Source of the DNA: Eubacterium sp.
GTDB lineage: Bacteria > Bacillota > Clostridia > Oscillospirales > Acutalibacteraceae
Length of the DNA stretch: 64,000 bases
Direction: 5' to 3'
Assembly: GCA_017445905.1 (NCBI GenBank)
Contig: JAFSRX010000062.1
Coordinates: 40,851 to 104,850 of the forward strand
Part shown: piece after piece, positions 9,802 through 18,227 of the stretch
Position numbering within the stretch: the first letter of the stretch is position 1
Layout of the letters: every line of letters starts with the position of its first letter
Translations under genes and position numbers: made by a program
Notes under the pieces: model-generated
What the model was told of the DNA's origin: nothing
The model's input: the letters and a program-made list of their open reading frames with translations, nothing else
Databases searched by the model: none

Positions 9802-11255
9802 GCTTTACATATCCGAAAAGTGAAAAGCCTGCGCTGAGAGATATTTCTTTCTCTGTCGGCAAGGGAGAGCTTTGTATTGTTATGGGCAAATCCGCGTCCG
9901 GCAAATCCACTCTTTTAAAGCTGATGAAAGAAGAAATTGCGCCCCACGGTAATCTTGAGGGTGAAATTGAAATAAACGGAAAAACAGGTTATGTTGCTCA
10001 GAATGTTGAAGAGAGCATTATTTGCAACAAGGTCAGAGCGGAGCTTTCTTTTGCTCTTGCAAACGAAGGAAAAAGAGAGGATGAAATTGAACTTGCTGTT
10101 GCTGAAACCGCTTCATATTTCAATCTTGAGAGCAAGCTCGATTATGAAATATCATCGCTCTCAGGCGGCGAAAAACAGATTTTAAACCTTGCCGCTGTTA
10201 TGATAATGAAACCCGATGTTCTTATTCTTGATGAGCCCGCCTCACGCCTTGATCCGATATGGGCACAGCGTTTTGCGGATATTATCAGAAAAATGCACAG
10301 CGATTTTTCAACAACTATTATTATTGCAGAGCATAATGCAGACGCCCTGTTTGATAGCGCAGAGAGTATTATTATTCTTGAAAATTCCAAGCTCCTTATT
10401 AAATCCGACTATGAAAGCGTTGCAAAATATCTTAAAGATACGAATAATGATATGCTCGGAGCAATTCCGCTTCGTATGAGCTTATTTGACGGAGCAAAAA
10501 CAATTAATGAGTGCAGCGAGATATTCAGAACAAAGAGTATAAAAAAGCTCGACAGCGAGGATACACCTAAGGATATAGCCCTTGAGATAAAAAAGCTTTA
10601 TTTTGCATATGAAAAGGGAAAGGATATTTTATCAGGGCTTGATTTAAAGGTGTATAAGGGCAAAATAAACGCTGTTTTAGGTGCAAATTCAAGCGGCAAA
10701 ACAACTCTCTTAAAAGCGATTGCAGGCGTTCATAAGGCGTATAGAGGCAAAATTAAGGAGCAGGGAAAAATATCAATGCTTTCTCAGAATGCTTTTGATT
10801 TATTCACAAAGGAAACCTGCGGTGAAGAGGTTGACTTTAATAATATTGCCGAATTCCTTGAAATTGAGGATATTGAAAACCGTCATCCATACGACCTCTC
10901 GGGCGGACAGGCGCAGAGGCTTGCTCTGGCAATGGTGCTTGAGCAGAATGCCGATATAATTCTTCTCGACGAGCCGACTAAAGGCTTTGACTGTGTTTTG
11001 AAAGAAAAACTTTCAAAGATACTCAAAGAGCTTTGCGCTCAGGGTAAAACCGTTTTAATTGTTACCCACGATATTGAGTTTATTTCAAGATACTGCGATA
11101 TCGCCTCATTTTTATCAAGGGGAAGGATTGTTGTAACAAAACCGAGAAGAGAGTTCTTTTCTTCCCTCAGCTTTTATACAAGCACAGTTGCTTCAATAAC
11201 AAAAACTGACATTGTCAGCATTGATGATTTAAAGGAGTGCGGTGCATATGATTAA
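9774..11255 (+). CDS. ECF transporter fused double ATP-binding protein (EcfA1-EcfA2)
   Basis: Two ABC ATPase domains lie in one 493-residue chain. The first has Walker A GKSASGKSTLL (about residue 38), signature LSGGEKQILNLA and Walker B VLILDEPAS. The second has Walker A GANSSGKTTLL (about residue 303), signature LSGGQAQRLALAM and Walker B IILLDEPT. The fusion replaces the separate EcfA and EcfA' subunits that power the T and S components. The ATG at 9774 is chosen over 9759 because GGGAGG at 9761-9766 lies 7 bp upstream. The 3' end overlaps the S-component gene. Confidence 0.9.
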   Translation: MEAVKFKGISFTYPKSEKPALRDISFSVGKGELCIVMGKSASGKSTLLKLMKEEIAPHGNLEGEIEINGKTGYVAQNVEESIICNKVRAELSFALANEGKREDEIELAVAETASYFNLESKLDYEISSLSGGEKQILNLAAVMIMKPDVLILDEPASRLDPIWAQRFADIIRKMHSDFSTTIIIAEHNADALFDSAESIIILENSKLLIKSDYESVAKYLKDTNNDMLGAIPLRMSLFDGAKTINECSEIFRTKSIKKLDSEDTPKDIALEIKKLYFAYEKGKDILSGLDLKVYKGKINAVLGANSSGKTTLLKAIAGVHKAYRGKIKEQGKISMLSQNAFDLFTKETCGEEVDFNNIAEFLEIEDIENRHPYDLSGGQAQRLALAMVLEQNADIILLDEPTKGFDCVLKEKLSKILKELCAQGKTVLIVTHDIEFISRYCDIASFLSRGRIVVTKPRREFFSSLSFYTSTVASITKTDIVSIDDLKECGAYD

Positions 11256-11940
11256 AAAAGCGTTGTTTCCTTCTTTAATTCTTTTAACTCTTGCGGCAAT
11301 GGTTATCTGGCAGTGTTTTTTTGCCGAAAAGGTCAACTACTATATTATATCGGTTGCAATTCTCATTATCTCAATGCTTCCCTTTTTCATCTCGTTTGAA
11401 AAAAGAAAAAGCACTTCAAGAGAGATAACTCTGATATCGAGTTTAATCGCCCTTGCGGTTGTTTCAAGAGCGGCGTTTTATCTCATTCCCCAGGTTAAGC
11501 CAATAGCGGCGGTTGTTATCGCCTCGGCGGTCTGCCTCGGAGCCGAGAGGGGATATATTGTTGGCGCATTTTCAGCATTCATATCAAATTTTATCTTCTC
11601 CCAGGGAATATGGACTCCGTTTCAGATGACTGCTCTCGGACTTGTCGGCTTCTTTGCAGGATTGATATTCAGAAAAGATAGCTTTAACAGGTTCACTCTT
11701 GCGCTCTATGGATTTCTTTCGGCAACATTCCTCTATGGACTCATTGTTGACATTTCAACAATTCTTGTTTCCCTCGGTGATAATTTAACTATTTCGGGGA
11801 TACTTTCAATCTATGCAGCAGGAATGCCGTTCAATCTTGTTTTCGGAGCAGCAACTGCAGTTTTTCTTTTCTTCTTCGGAGAAGGTTTTATTAAAAAGAT
11901 TAATAGAATAGATATAAAATACAACATCTTGAAAGAATAG
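11248..11940 (+). CDS. ECF transporter substrate-binding S component (substrate unknown)
   Basis: This 230-residue, highly hydrophobic protein has two N-terminal segments followed by a six-helix ECF S-type core. The AVCLGAERGYIVGAFSAFIS and IWTPFQMTALGLVGFFAGLI regions resemble the general ECF-S family. It would bind the substrate and dock on EcfT-EcfA. No riboswitch or biosynthetic neighbour reveals the substrate. AAGGAG at 11232-11237 supports ATG 11248 (GTG 11242 is possible). It overlaps ecfA by 8 bp, confirming a dedicated three-gene operon. Confidence 0.78.
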   Translation: MIKKALFPSLILLTLAAMVIWQCFFAEKVNYYIISVAILIISMLPFFISFEKRKSTSREITLISSLIALAVVSRAAFYLIPQVKPIAAVVIASAVCLGAERGYIVGAFSAFISNFIFSQGIWTPFQMTALGLVGFFAGLIFRKDSFNRFTLALYGFLSATFLYGLIVDISTILVSLGDNLTISGILSIYAAGMPFNLVFGAATAVFLFFFGEGFIKKINRIDIKYNILKE

Positions 11941-11987
11941 CAAACAGGTGTTATATTATAGATATAAAATACTCAGGCAGGTTTATT

Positions 11988-13097
11988 ATGGTTAATGTTA
12001 ACAGAATAATTGAAAATTTTAAATCAATAGTCTCTCTCGATAGCCCTTCCCACGATGAAAGGCTTGTTTGTGAGTACTTAAAAGATTATCTAAAAAAGCT
12101 CGGTATTGAAGCATATGAAGATAATTCGGGCGAAAAATCAGGCGGAACAACCGGCAATCTCTACGCTTTTATTGAGGGCAATAAAAATCTTGAGCCCTTT
12201 GTTTTTTCTTCTCATATGGATACTGTTGAGCCGTCAAAAAACAAATGCGCGATTATCCATGAAAACGGAAAAATCACCTCGAAGGGCGATACTGTTTTAG
12301 GCTCGGATGATGTTGCGGGAATTGTTTCAATTCTTGAAGCGCTGACGGTTATCAAAGAGAATAATTTATCCCACAGACCGATTGAGCTGCTTTTTACTGT
12401 CAGCGAGGAAACGCACTGCGGCGGAAGTTCATTTTTTGATTATTCAAAACTGAAATCAAAGCAGGCATTTGTTTTTGATATGGATGGAGAAGTTGGCGGT
12501 GCCGCTTCAAAAGCGCCGACTATTTTATCATATGAAGCAAAGTTCATCGGTCAGAGCGCACACGCTGCGTTTGCTGCAAAAGAGGGAATTCACGCAATAA
12601 AGGCGGCTGCGCTAGCGGTTTCAAAAATCCCCTGCGGTGCGATAGCCGAGGAAATGACTGCCAATATTGGCGTTATTGAAGGCGGAAAAGCAACTAATAT
12701 TGTTCCGGATTTATGCACGATAAAAGGCGAAATAAGAAGCTTTGATGATTCAAAGGTTTTAGCTTCCTTTAAAGGGGTTGAAGAAATCTGTAAATCCTCA
12801 GCAGAAGAACTCGGAGCAAGAGTTGAAATAAAGCACGAAATTGCGGTTAAAGCATTTAATGTTGATGAAAACAGCGAGGTTGCGAAGGTCTTTAAAAAAT
12901 GCTGTGCAGCTCTTGGACTTTCGGGCGAGCTTTTTGAAACCTTCGGCGGCTCGGATAACAATGTTTTTGCTGAGCACGGCGTTGAAGGGCTTGTTGTTGC
13001 AACAGGCATGAACAACTGCCATTCAGTTGATGAATACACGAGTGTTGACCAGCTTGAAACAGCGGCGAGATTGGCACTTGAGTTGATGCTTAGCTGA
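11988..13097 (+). CDS. M20-family peptidase, PepT-like
   Basis: This 369-residue zinc aminopeptidase of the M20 family resembles tripeptidase T and is likely cytoplasmic. Metal ligands are visible in SSHMDTV (His76, Asp78), GSDDVAG (Asp107), SEETHCGG (Glu140-Glu141) and the C-terminal NNCHSVDE. The lid domain carries QSAHAAF. It is slightly shorter than classical PepT (about 410 residues), so it may be the PepT-like subgroup of broader specificity. A TATATT/TATTAT-rich stretch at about 11950-11960 may hold its promoter. Confidence 0.83.
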   Translation: MVNVNRIIENFKSIVSLDSPSHDERLVCEYLKDYLKKLGIEAYEDNSGEKSGGTTGNLYAFIEGNKNLEPFVFSSHMDTVEPSKNKCAIIHENGKITSKGDTVLGSDDVAGIVSILEALTVIKENNLSHRPIELLFTVSEETHCGGSSFFDYSKLKSKQAFVFDMDGEVGGAASKAPTILSYEAKFIGQSAHAAFAAKEGIHAIKAAALAVSKIPCGAIAEEMTANIGVIEGGKATNIVPDLCTIKGEIRSFDDSKVLASFKGVEEICKSSAEELGARVEIKHEIAVKAFNVDENSEVAKVFKKCCAALGLSGELFETFGGSDNNVFAEHGVEGLVVATGMNNCHSVDEYTSVDQLETAARLALELMLS

Positions 13098-13156
13098 GTT
13101 TGGAGTGTGGAGAGTGGAGTGTGGAGTTTCGGGTCGCTTCACTCCGATTATAAATA
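13098..13156. repeat. Heptamer/hairpin intergenic element, copy 3
   Basis: Units of the form gagtgtg/gagagtg in 7-bp phase are followed by GTTTCGGGTCGC and CACTCCGATTATAAAT at about 13128-13155. It lies between the peptidase and the DUF2804 gene. Confidence 0.6.
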
Positions 13157-13175
13157 AGAAAAAGGAGATATGAAA

Positions 13176-14201
13176 ATGCGAAATCACGAAGTAGTAACAG
13201 CACATAAATTGCTTGATGAAAACGGAAAACTCATCGAGCCCGGCTGGAGCAGAACTCTTATTCAGGAATATTCAAGAAAAGATATAAAAAAGCGCAAAAC
13301 AAGAATTAAGGAGTGGGATTATTACTATATTATGAGTAATAAAAACTCTCTTGCGCTATGTCTTACCGTATCTGATTTAGGATATATCGGAATGCACAGC
13401 GTCAGCCTTGTTGACCTGAAATCGGCAATGGAAAAAACCGAGTCGGTTATCATTCCTTTTCCTATGGGCAAAACAAAAATGCCGCCAACATCAAAAGAGG
13501 GCAATGTTATTTTTACTAATAACAAGCTAGGAATTGAGTTTTTGCATTTTGGAAAAGACAGAATTATTAAAATGAACTATCCCTCATTTAACGGCGGTAA
13601 GGGAATAAGATGCTATATAACTCTTAGCGACGAGCCGGAGGATTCAATGGTTATTGCAACTCCCTGGGATAACGATGAAACGGCATTTTATTATAATCAG
13701 AAAATAAACTGTTTCAGAGCATCGGGCAGAATTGAATACGACGGCGAAGTTTTCGAACTCGACCATGAGCAGGATTTTGCAGGACTTGACTGGGGACGCG
13801 GAGTCTGGACCTATGATAATTATTGGTACTGGGGCTCAGGCTCGGGTCAGGTTGACGGCGTACCCTTTGGCTTTAATATCGGCTATGGCTTTGGAAATAC
13901 AAGCGCTGCCAGTGAAAATGTTATTTTCTATGACGGAAAAGCAAATAAGATTGATGATGTAACCTTTAATATCAGCGAAAACTATATTGACCCGTGGACC
14001 TTCACATCAAGCGATGGCAGATTTGAAATGGAATTTGTTCCGATAATCGACAGAGCGGCGGTTATAGATTTAAAAGCAATTATAACCGACCAACATCAGG
14101 TCTTCGGAAAAATGAGCGGATATGCAGTTCTTGATGACGGAAGAAAAATTGATATAAAGGATTTTCTGTGTTTTGCGGAGAAGGTGCATAATAAGTATTG
14201 A
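13176..14201 (+). CDS. DUF2804 family protein
   Basis: This 341-residue protein resembles the DUF2804 family, of unknown function and often associated with lipid or hydrocarbon-like metabolism only by fold speculation. The aromatic-rich block DFAGLDWGRGVWTYDNYWYW (about residues 205-225) and GFNIGYGFGN are characteristic. There is no signal peptide. Start 13176 is preferred over ATG 13170 because AAGGAG at 13162-13167 then has an 8-bp spacing. The FRG-domain gene begins one base after its stop region, suggesting co-transcription. Confidence 0.75.
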   Translation: MRNHEVVTAHKLLDENGKLIEPGWSRTLIQEYSRKDIKKRKTRIKEWDYYYIMSNKNSLALCLTVSDLGYIGMHSVSLVDLKSAMEKTESVIIPFPMGKTKMPPTSKEGNVIFTNNKLGIEFLHFGKDRIIKMNYPSFNGGKGIRCYITLSDEPEDSMVIATPWDNDETAFYYNQKINCFRASGRIEYDGEVFELDHEQDFAGLDWGRGVWTYDNYWYWGSGSGQVDGVPFGFNIGYGFGNTSAASENVIFYDGKANKIDDVTFNISENYIDPWTFTSSDGRFEMEFVPIIDRAAVIDLKAIITDQHQVFGKMSGYAVLDDGRKIDIKDFLCFAEKVHNKY

Positions 14202-14202
14202 T

Positions 14203-15132
14203 ATGAAAATAAATAAGATTATTAATGAGAGGCTTGAAAACGAGCTTGATTTCGATTTCCACCTTGATAAAAGAAGAATAAATACACTTGAGGAATTGGA
14301 GAAAAATATTCTTGAACCGTATAATCAGGGTAAAAGAATTTTTTTCAGAGGAGAGAGGAAGGAGGATATAACCCGTCCTCTTCTCCCCTCAATTTTCAGA
14401 GATAAAGAATTTCTCTTTGAAAACAAAAACCGCGTTAATCTTGTAAACTCTCAGTTTCTATATTCCTTTTATTCAAAATTCGGTAATTTCACAGAGCTTT
14501 ATGAGAAAATACTGGGAAGCGCAGACACAAACAATATGTATTCGTTTCTTGCGTTTTCACAGCATTATCTCGGAATAAGTCCGCTTATTGATTTTTCAAA
14601 AAGTCCCTATGCAGCGCTTTCGTTTGCGCTAAAAGACAGAGAAGAATACTCCGAGGATGTTTTGCTCTACACTCTTGAAATTAAAAACGACGAGGACTAT
14701 ACAAAATCGCTTGATGTTGCAAATTACTGGATAAAGAATTATTCAGTTCTTGTTTTCAGGGATGTTTCAAAAATTGATTTTCAAAAGCCGCTTGAAGCCT
14801 TTGAGGATTATAAAAAGATTGTTGAAAACAACAGGGGAAGGGGCAATCTCTTTGAAATGAATACTCCAAGCGCAAAGCTTATTGATGTTCCAACTAATGA
14901 TTTAATGCGTTATCAGCAGGGCGTTTTTCTTCTTCTCGATGATTTTTCTCTTATGGGGAAAAGTTATCTTACCAAGAAAATCAGAGATGAGTTCATAGTT
15001 AAAAAATGGATAATCAATAAGGAAATATGCCCCAAAATTCTCGATATGCTCCTTGAAGAAAATCCCTACTATGCCTATAAATATATAACTAATCTTAACC
15101 TTATAGCAGAAAAAGTAAAAAAAGATATTTAA
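14203..15132 (+). CDS. FRG-domain protein
   Basis: This 309-residue protein carries an FRG domain, named for its F-x-RG motif, seen here as RIFFRGERKED (about residues 43-55). It is followed by the family's second block FLAFSQHYLGISPLIDFSKSPYAALSFAL (about 118-146, written here only as landmarks) and YQQGVFLLLD. The biochemical role of FRG proteins is unknown to me. No partner toxin, nuclease or ATPase is adjacent. ATG 14203 directly follows the DUF2804 stop; a TTG at 14173 in frame would overlap it, and GGAGAAGG near 14176-14183 is poorly spaced for 14203, so the start is uncertain. Confidence 0.7.
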   Translation: MKINKIINERLENELDFDFHLDKRRINTLEELEKNILEPYNQGKRIFFRGERKEDITRPLLPSIFRDKEFLFENKNRVNLVNSQFLYSFYSKFGNFTELYEKILGSADTNNMYSFLAFSQHYLGISPLIDFSKSPYAALSFALKDREEYSEDVLLYTLEIKNDEDYTKSLDVANYWIKNYSVLVFRDVSKIDFQKPLEAFEDYKKIVENNRGRGNLFEMNTPSAKLIDVPTNDLMRYQQGVFLLLDDFSLMGKSYLTKKIRDEFIVKKWIINKEICPKILDMLLEENPYYAYKYITNLNLIAEKVKKDI

Positions 15133-15134
15133 AT

Positions 15135-15171
15135 TTGCGGGAGATATTCTGTTTCTCCCGCAATATTTTTT
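15135..15171 (+). terminator. Intrinsic terminator of the FRG gene
   Basis: TTGCGGGAGA (15135-15144), 9-base loop, TCTCCCGCAA (15154-15163), then tattttttc. A strong canonical structure. Confidence 0.9.
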
Positions 15172-15172
15172 C

Positions 15173-15201
15173 TTGACAATTGACAAATATGGCTATATAT
15201 T
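15173..15201 (+). promoter_or_regulatory. Sigma-A promoter of the Na/Pi cotransporter
   Basis: TTGACA (15173-15178), 17-bp spacer, TATATT (15196-15201). It starts immediately after the preceding terminator. Confidence 0.8.
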
Positions 15202-15261
15202 ATATTTGAGGTAAATTGGCAAATTAAATTAAATACCTTATCTGAAAAAACGGAGAATTAT

Positions 15262-16896
15262 ATGAGTGTTGTTAATATAATCAATCTTCTTGGAGGTCTG
15301 GGTCTGTTTCTCTTCGGAATGAAATATATGAGCGAAGGTCTTAACCAGGTCGCAGGAAGCAAAATGAAAAATCTGCTTGAGAAGCTGACCAGAAATCGCT
15401 TTAAAGGCTTTTTGCTTGGCGTTTTAGTAACAGCAGTTATTCAGTCATCTTCGGCAACAACCGTTATGCTGATGGGATTTCTCAATGCAGGAATAATGGA
15501 TCTTGCTCAGGCAACAGGAGTTATCATTGGTGCAAATATCGGAACAACTGTAACCGCTGTTCTTATTGCGATTGACGTATCGGCTATTGCGCCCATATGT
15601 ATTGTTATCGGAGCCGGAATGGCGCTCTTTGCAAAAAAGCAAAAGCAGAAATACATAGGTCAAATAATTCTTGGTTTCGGTATTTTGTTCTTCGGGCTCA
15701 AATATATGAGCGGCGAAAATGCAATGGGAGTGCTTAAAACAAACGAAGCCTTCCAGAACTTTATAACAAGCTTCAATAATCCGCTTATTGGAATACTAAT
15801 CGGAATGTTATTCTGTGCGATTTTGCAGTCTTCAAGCGCTGCAATCGGTGTTTTGCAGGTTCTTGCACTTAGCGGAGGAGTTCCGATCAACCTTGCGATA
15901 TTTCTTATTATCGGTATTGAAATCGGTTCGGTAACGCCTCTCGTTCTATCCTCTCTCGGAGCAAAAACAAATGCAAAAAGAGCTGCTTTTGTTTATTTCG
16001 TTTTCAATGTAGTTCCCGTTATTTATCTTCCGCTTGCATATTGCGAACCGTTTTTGAATTTCATCAATAAAATCGGCGCAAACGGTTCAGTTGAGGTTGC
16101 AGCTTGCCATATTATATTTAAGATTGCAACAGCACTCATTCTTCTTCCGTTTGTTCCTCAGATTGTTAAGCTATCTGAATTTGTTGTTAAATCTAAGGAA
16201 CACGAAAGCGTTCTTCGCTTTATGTTTATCGATAAAAGGATAACCGAAAACACAACGGCAACAGTTCTTCAGATAGGTTCCGAGGTTGAAAGAATGGCAA
16301 AAGTTGTTCGTAACAATTTCGTTCTTGCCTGTGAGGGATATCTCAGTAAATCACTTGAAAACGAGCAGGAGATAAGAGATAATGAAGAGCTGATAAACTG
16401 GCTTAATCATAATATCTCAGACTTTATGGTAACCGTTTGTTCGGGCGAAATAGCTGCTGAGGATTCTGAATATGTCGGAAAGCTCTTCCATGTTATAACC
16501 GACCTTGAAAGAATCGGTGACCATGCTGAAAACATACTTAACAGAACAAAGGTTATTCAGGAGAGCGAGCTTGATTTTTCTGAAGATAGTATGAAAGAAA
16601 TTAAAAAGCTCTATGAAACTGTTCTTGAACTTCTTGATCGAGCTATAGGATGTTTTGTTAACAAAAAGTTCTCTGATTTCGAGGAACACGAACTTCATAA
16701 TCTTGAAAATACTATTGATAAACTCACTCTTGAAGCTCAGGATAATCATGTTCAGCGTCTTAAAGAGAAAAAATGCCACACCTCGTCGGGTGTTGTTTAT
16801 ACAAAGCTTCTTCAGGACCTTGAACGAGTCGGCGACCATGCCTACAATATCGCCTGGGCAGCTAGAAAAGATAAAAACTTAATAAGACAAATATAA
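15262..16896 (+). CDS. Na/Pi cotransporter family protein with C-terminal PhoU-like domain
   Basis: This 544-residue membrane protein belongs to the NptA/YjbB group. Two inverted Na_Pi_cotrans repeats each carry the QSS signature (AVIQSSSATTVMLMGF near residue 57; AILQSSSAAIGVLQV near residue 189) among about eight to nine hydrophobic segments. A cytoplasmic PhoU-like helical domain follows from about residue 340. It moves phosphate with sodium across the cytoplasmic membrane; direction is not deducible. It has its own promoter and GGAG before ATG 15262. A terminator, or the left half of one, follows at once. Confidence 0.88.
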   Translation: MSVVNIINLLGGLGLFLFGMKYMSEGLNQVAGSKMKNLLEKLTRNRFKGFLLGVLVTAVIQSSSATTVMLMGFLNAGIMDLAQATGVIIGANIGTTVTAVLIAIDVSAIAPICIVIGAGMALFAKKQKQKYIGQIILGFGILFFGLKYMSGENAMGVLKTNEAFQNFITSFNNPLIGILIGMLFCAILQSSSAAIGVLQVLALSGGVPINLAIFLIIGIEIGSVTPLVLSSLGAKTNAKRAAFVYFVFNVVPVIYLPLAYCEPFLNFINKIGANGSVEVAACHIIFKIATALILLPFVPQIVKLSEFVVKSKEHESVLRFMFIDKRITENTTATVLQIGSEVERMAKVVRNNFVLACEGYLSKSLENEQEIRDNEELINWLNHNISDFMVTVCSGEIAAEDSEYVGKLFHVITDLERIGDHAENILNRTKVIQESELDFSEDSMKEIKKLYETVLELLDRAIGCFVNKKFSDFEEHELHNLENTIDKLTLEAQDNHVQRLKEKKCHTSSGVVYTKLLQDLERVGDHAYNIAWAARKDKNLIRQI

Positions 16897-16933
16897 AAAA
16901 GACTGCATCGGGCGCTCGTCATAAAGAAGTTTT

Positions 16934-16973
16934 ACAGACTGAAAGAGTATGTTCTCTTTCGGTCTGTTTTCAT
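16934..16973 (+). terminator. Terminator just inside the left cassette end
   Basis: ACAGACTGAAAGAG (16934-16947), loop TATGTT, CTCTTTCGGTCTGT (16954-16967), then TTTcatttt. It stops transcription coming from the cotransporter gene. Confidence 0.85.
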
Positions 16974-17027
16974 TTTACGGATTTGGCAGTACAAATCCTA
17001 TGCTCGCTACAGTCTATGACATAGTTC

Positions 17028-17056
17028 TTGACTATCAATCGCATAAATGTTAGAAT
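17028..17056 (+). promoter_or_regulatory. Sigma-A promoter for the structured RNA/leader
   Basis: TTGACT (17028-17033), 17-bp spacer, TAGAAT (17051-17056). The predicted start at about 17063 coincides with the first base of the closing stem of the candidate RNA. Confidence 0.75.
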
Positions 17057-17062
17057 AATGTT

Positions 17063-17230
17063 GCCAAACCAATTTAATATTTTTCGATACCATGGGTACG
17101 CTATTTTTATCTATTAGATAAAAATGCATGCTCCTAAATTCTCGTACTTGTGGTATTGAGTAATTAAATTGGTTTGGCGACTGTTGGAGTTATGTGTTTT
17201 TTGTGCGTAGCTTCTGCTACGCATTTTTTA
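17063..17230 (+). ncRNA. Candidate structured RNA or attenuator leader (~165 nt)
   Basis: From the predicted start, GCCAAACCAATTTAAT pairs perfectly with ATTAAATTGGTTTGGC near 17163-17179 as a 16-bp closing stem. Inside are ATACCA/TGGTAT, GTACG/CGTAC, and an apical hairpin ATTTTTATCT-att-AGATAAAAAT. CTCC near 17145 could pair with GGAG after the closing stem. An intrinsic terminator follows: TGCGTAGC (17204-17211), loop TTCT, GCTACGCA (17216-17223), then TTTTTT. The TPM gene begins 20 bp later. It could be a free small RNA (6S-like in overall shape only) or a transcription-attenuating leader. It matches no class I recognise. Confidence 0.6.
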
Positions 17231-17249
17231 TTTGAAGAAGGGACAATTG

Positions 17250-18206
17250 ATGAAAAGAATAATTGCAGCAATAGTTTTTATATCTATATTTCTTTCTGTA
17301 TCAGCCTGTACAAAAACAGAAACAAAGAACATTGGCAAAACTCTCACTACGACAGAAATCAATTCTTTAATTACTACCACTGAAACAACAACGCAAAAGT
17401 TTATAACAAAGTCAAAATATCTTATAGATAATGCAAATCTATTAACGGATAAAGAAAAACACTTAATAATAACAGATTTGGATGATATTCGAAGCAACAT
17501 TCAGTTTGATACGGCTATTTTGACTACAGAATCATTTGACAGTAAAGTTGTCGACGACTATGCAGCGAATTACTTTGAAAAAGCGGGATATGGTTATGGT
17601 GAAAACAAAGACGGTTGTCTCTTGATAATTAATAAAACTGACAGAGAATGGTATCTCTATACAAACGGTTTTGGAACAACGGCAATCAGCGATGATTATG
17701 GTATTGACTATATTTCAGAGAAGTTTTTACCGCAACTAAAGAATAATAAATACGGTGACGCTATTCTTACATTTGTTAACTATGTGAAAGAATTTGTTAC
17801 TCAAGCAAATTACGGAGAACCTTACAGCGACAGAAATCCATATAGTGATGTTAGAGAGGAAATAGAAACCCCGACAAAAGGCAGTAAGACAACAAATAGG
17901 GCAACTACTGCATATGTGGATAATTATGCCGGCATATATACTGATTTAGAAGCAAACGTTTGGTATCAATACAAACAGTATCCTTACCTTAAAATATATA
18001 ATACTGTTGTAAAGGACTGTGATACCAATAGCTATAATAATTCTTGCAGTGTAACGCATTATCCTGTGTGCTGTGTTTGTCACATATCTTCTAATTATCC
18101 AAAGCATACTGCCGTGCAGTTTGATAGTACGGTTGAAGAAAAATATTATTGCTCTAACTGTGGCGCAACAACATATGTTGAATTAAAACTAAATGAATTA
18201 TTATAA
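17250..18206 (+). CDS. TPM-domain lipoprotein
   Basis: This 318-residue protein begins with a lipoprotein signal peptide (MKRIIAAIVFISIFL, lipobox SVSAC). A Thr-rich linker follows, then a TPM domain (YgcG/Psb32 family; YLIDNANLLTDKEKHLI, about residues 66-180). The C-terminal ~100 residues hold a degenerate Cys-rich zinc-ribbon-like region (CVCH ... CSNCG). It would be anchored outside the membrane. AAGAAGGG at 17235-17242 supports ATG 17250. The Thr-rich, AT-rich coding differs from the flanking core genes, consistent with an acquired cassette. The next gene follows after 21 bp. Confidence 0.75.
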   Translation: MKRIIAAIVFISIFLSVSACTKTETKNIGKTLTTTEINSLITTTETTTQKFITKSKYLIDNANLLTDKEKHLIITDLDDIRSNIQFDTAILTTESFDSKVVDDYAANYFEKAGYGYGENKDGCLLIINKTDREWYLYTNGFGTTAISDDYGIDYISEKFLPQLKNNKYGDAILTFVNYVKEFVTQANYGEPYSDRNPYSDVREEIETPTKGSKTTNRATTAYVDNYAGIYTDLEANVWYQYKQYPYLKIYNTVVKDCDTNSYNNSCSVTHYPVCCVCHISSNYPKHTAVQFDSTVEEKYYCSNCGATTYVELKLNELL

Positions 18207-18227
18207 TTTATGAAAGGATGATAAAAT

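Noticed and set aside
17174-17383. 69-residue frame crossing the terminator before the TPM gene
   Set aside because: It runs through the hairpin terminator and overlaps the TPM lipoprotein start in another frame; the lipoprotein has the ribosome binding site and signal peptide.
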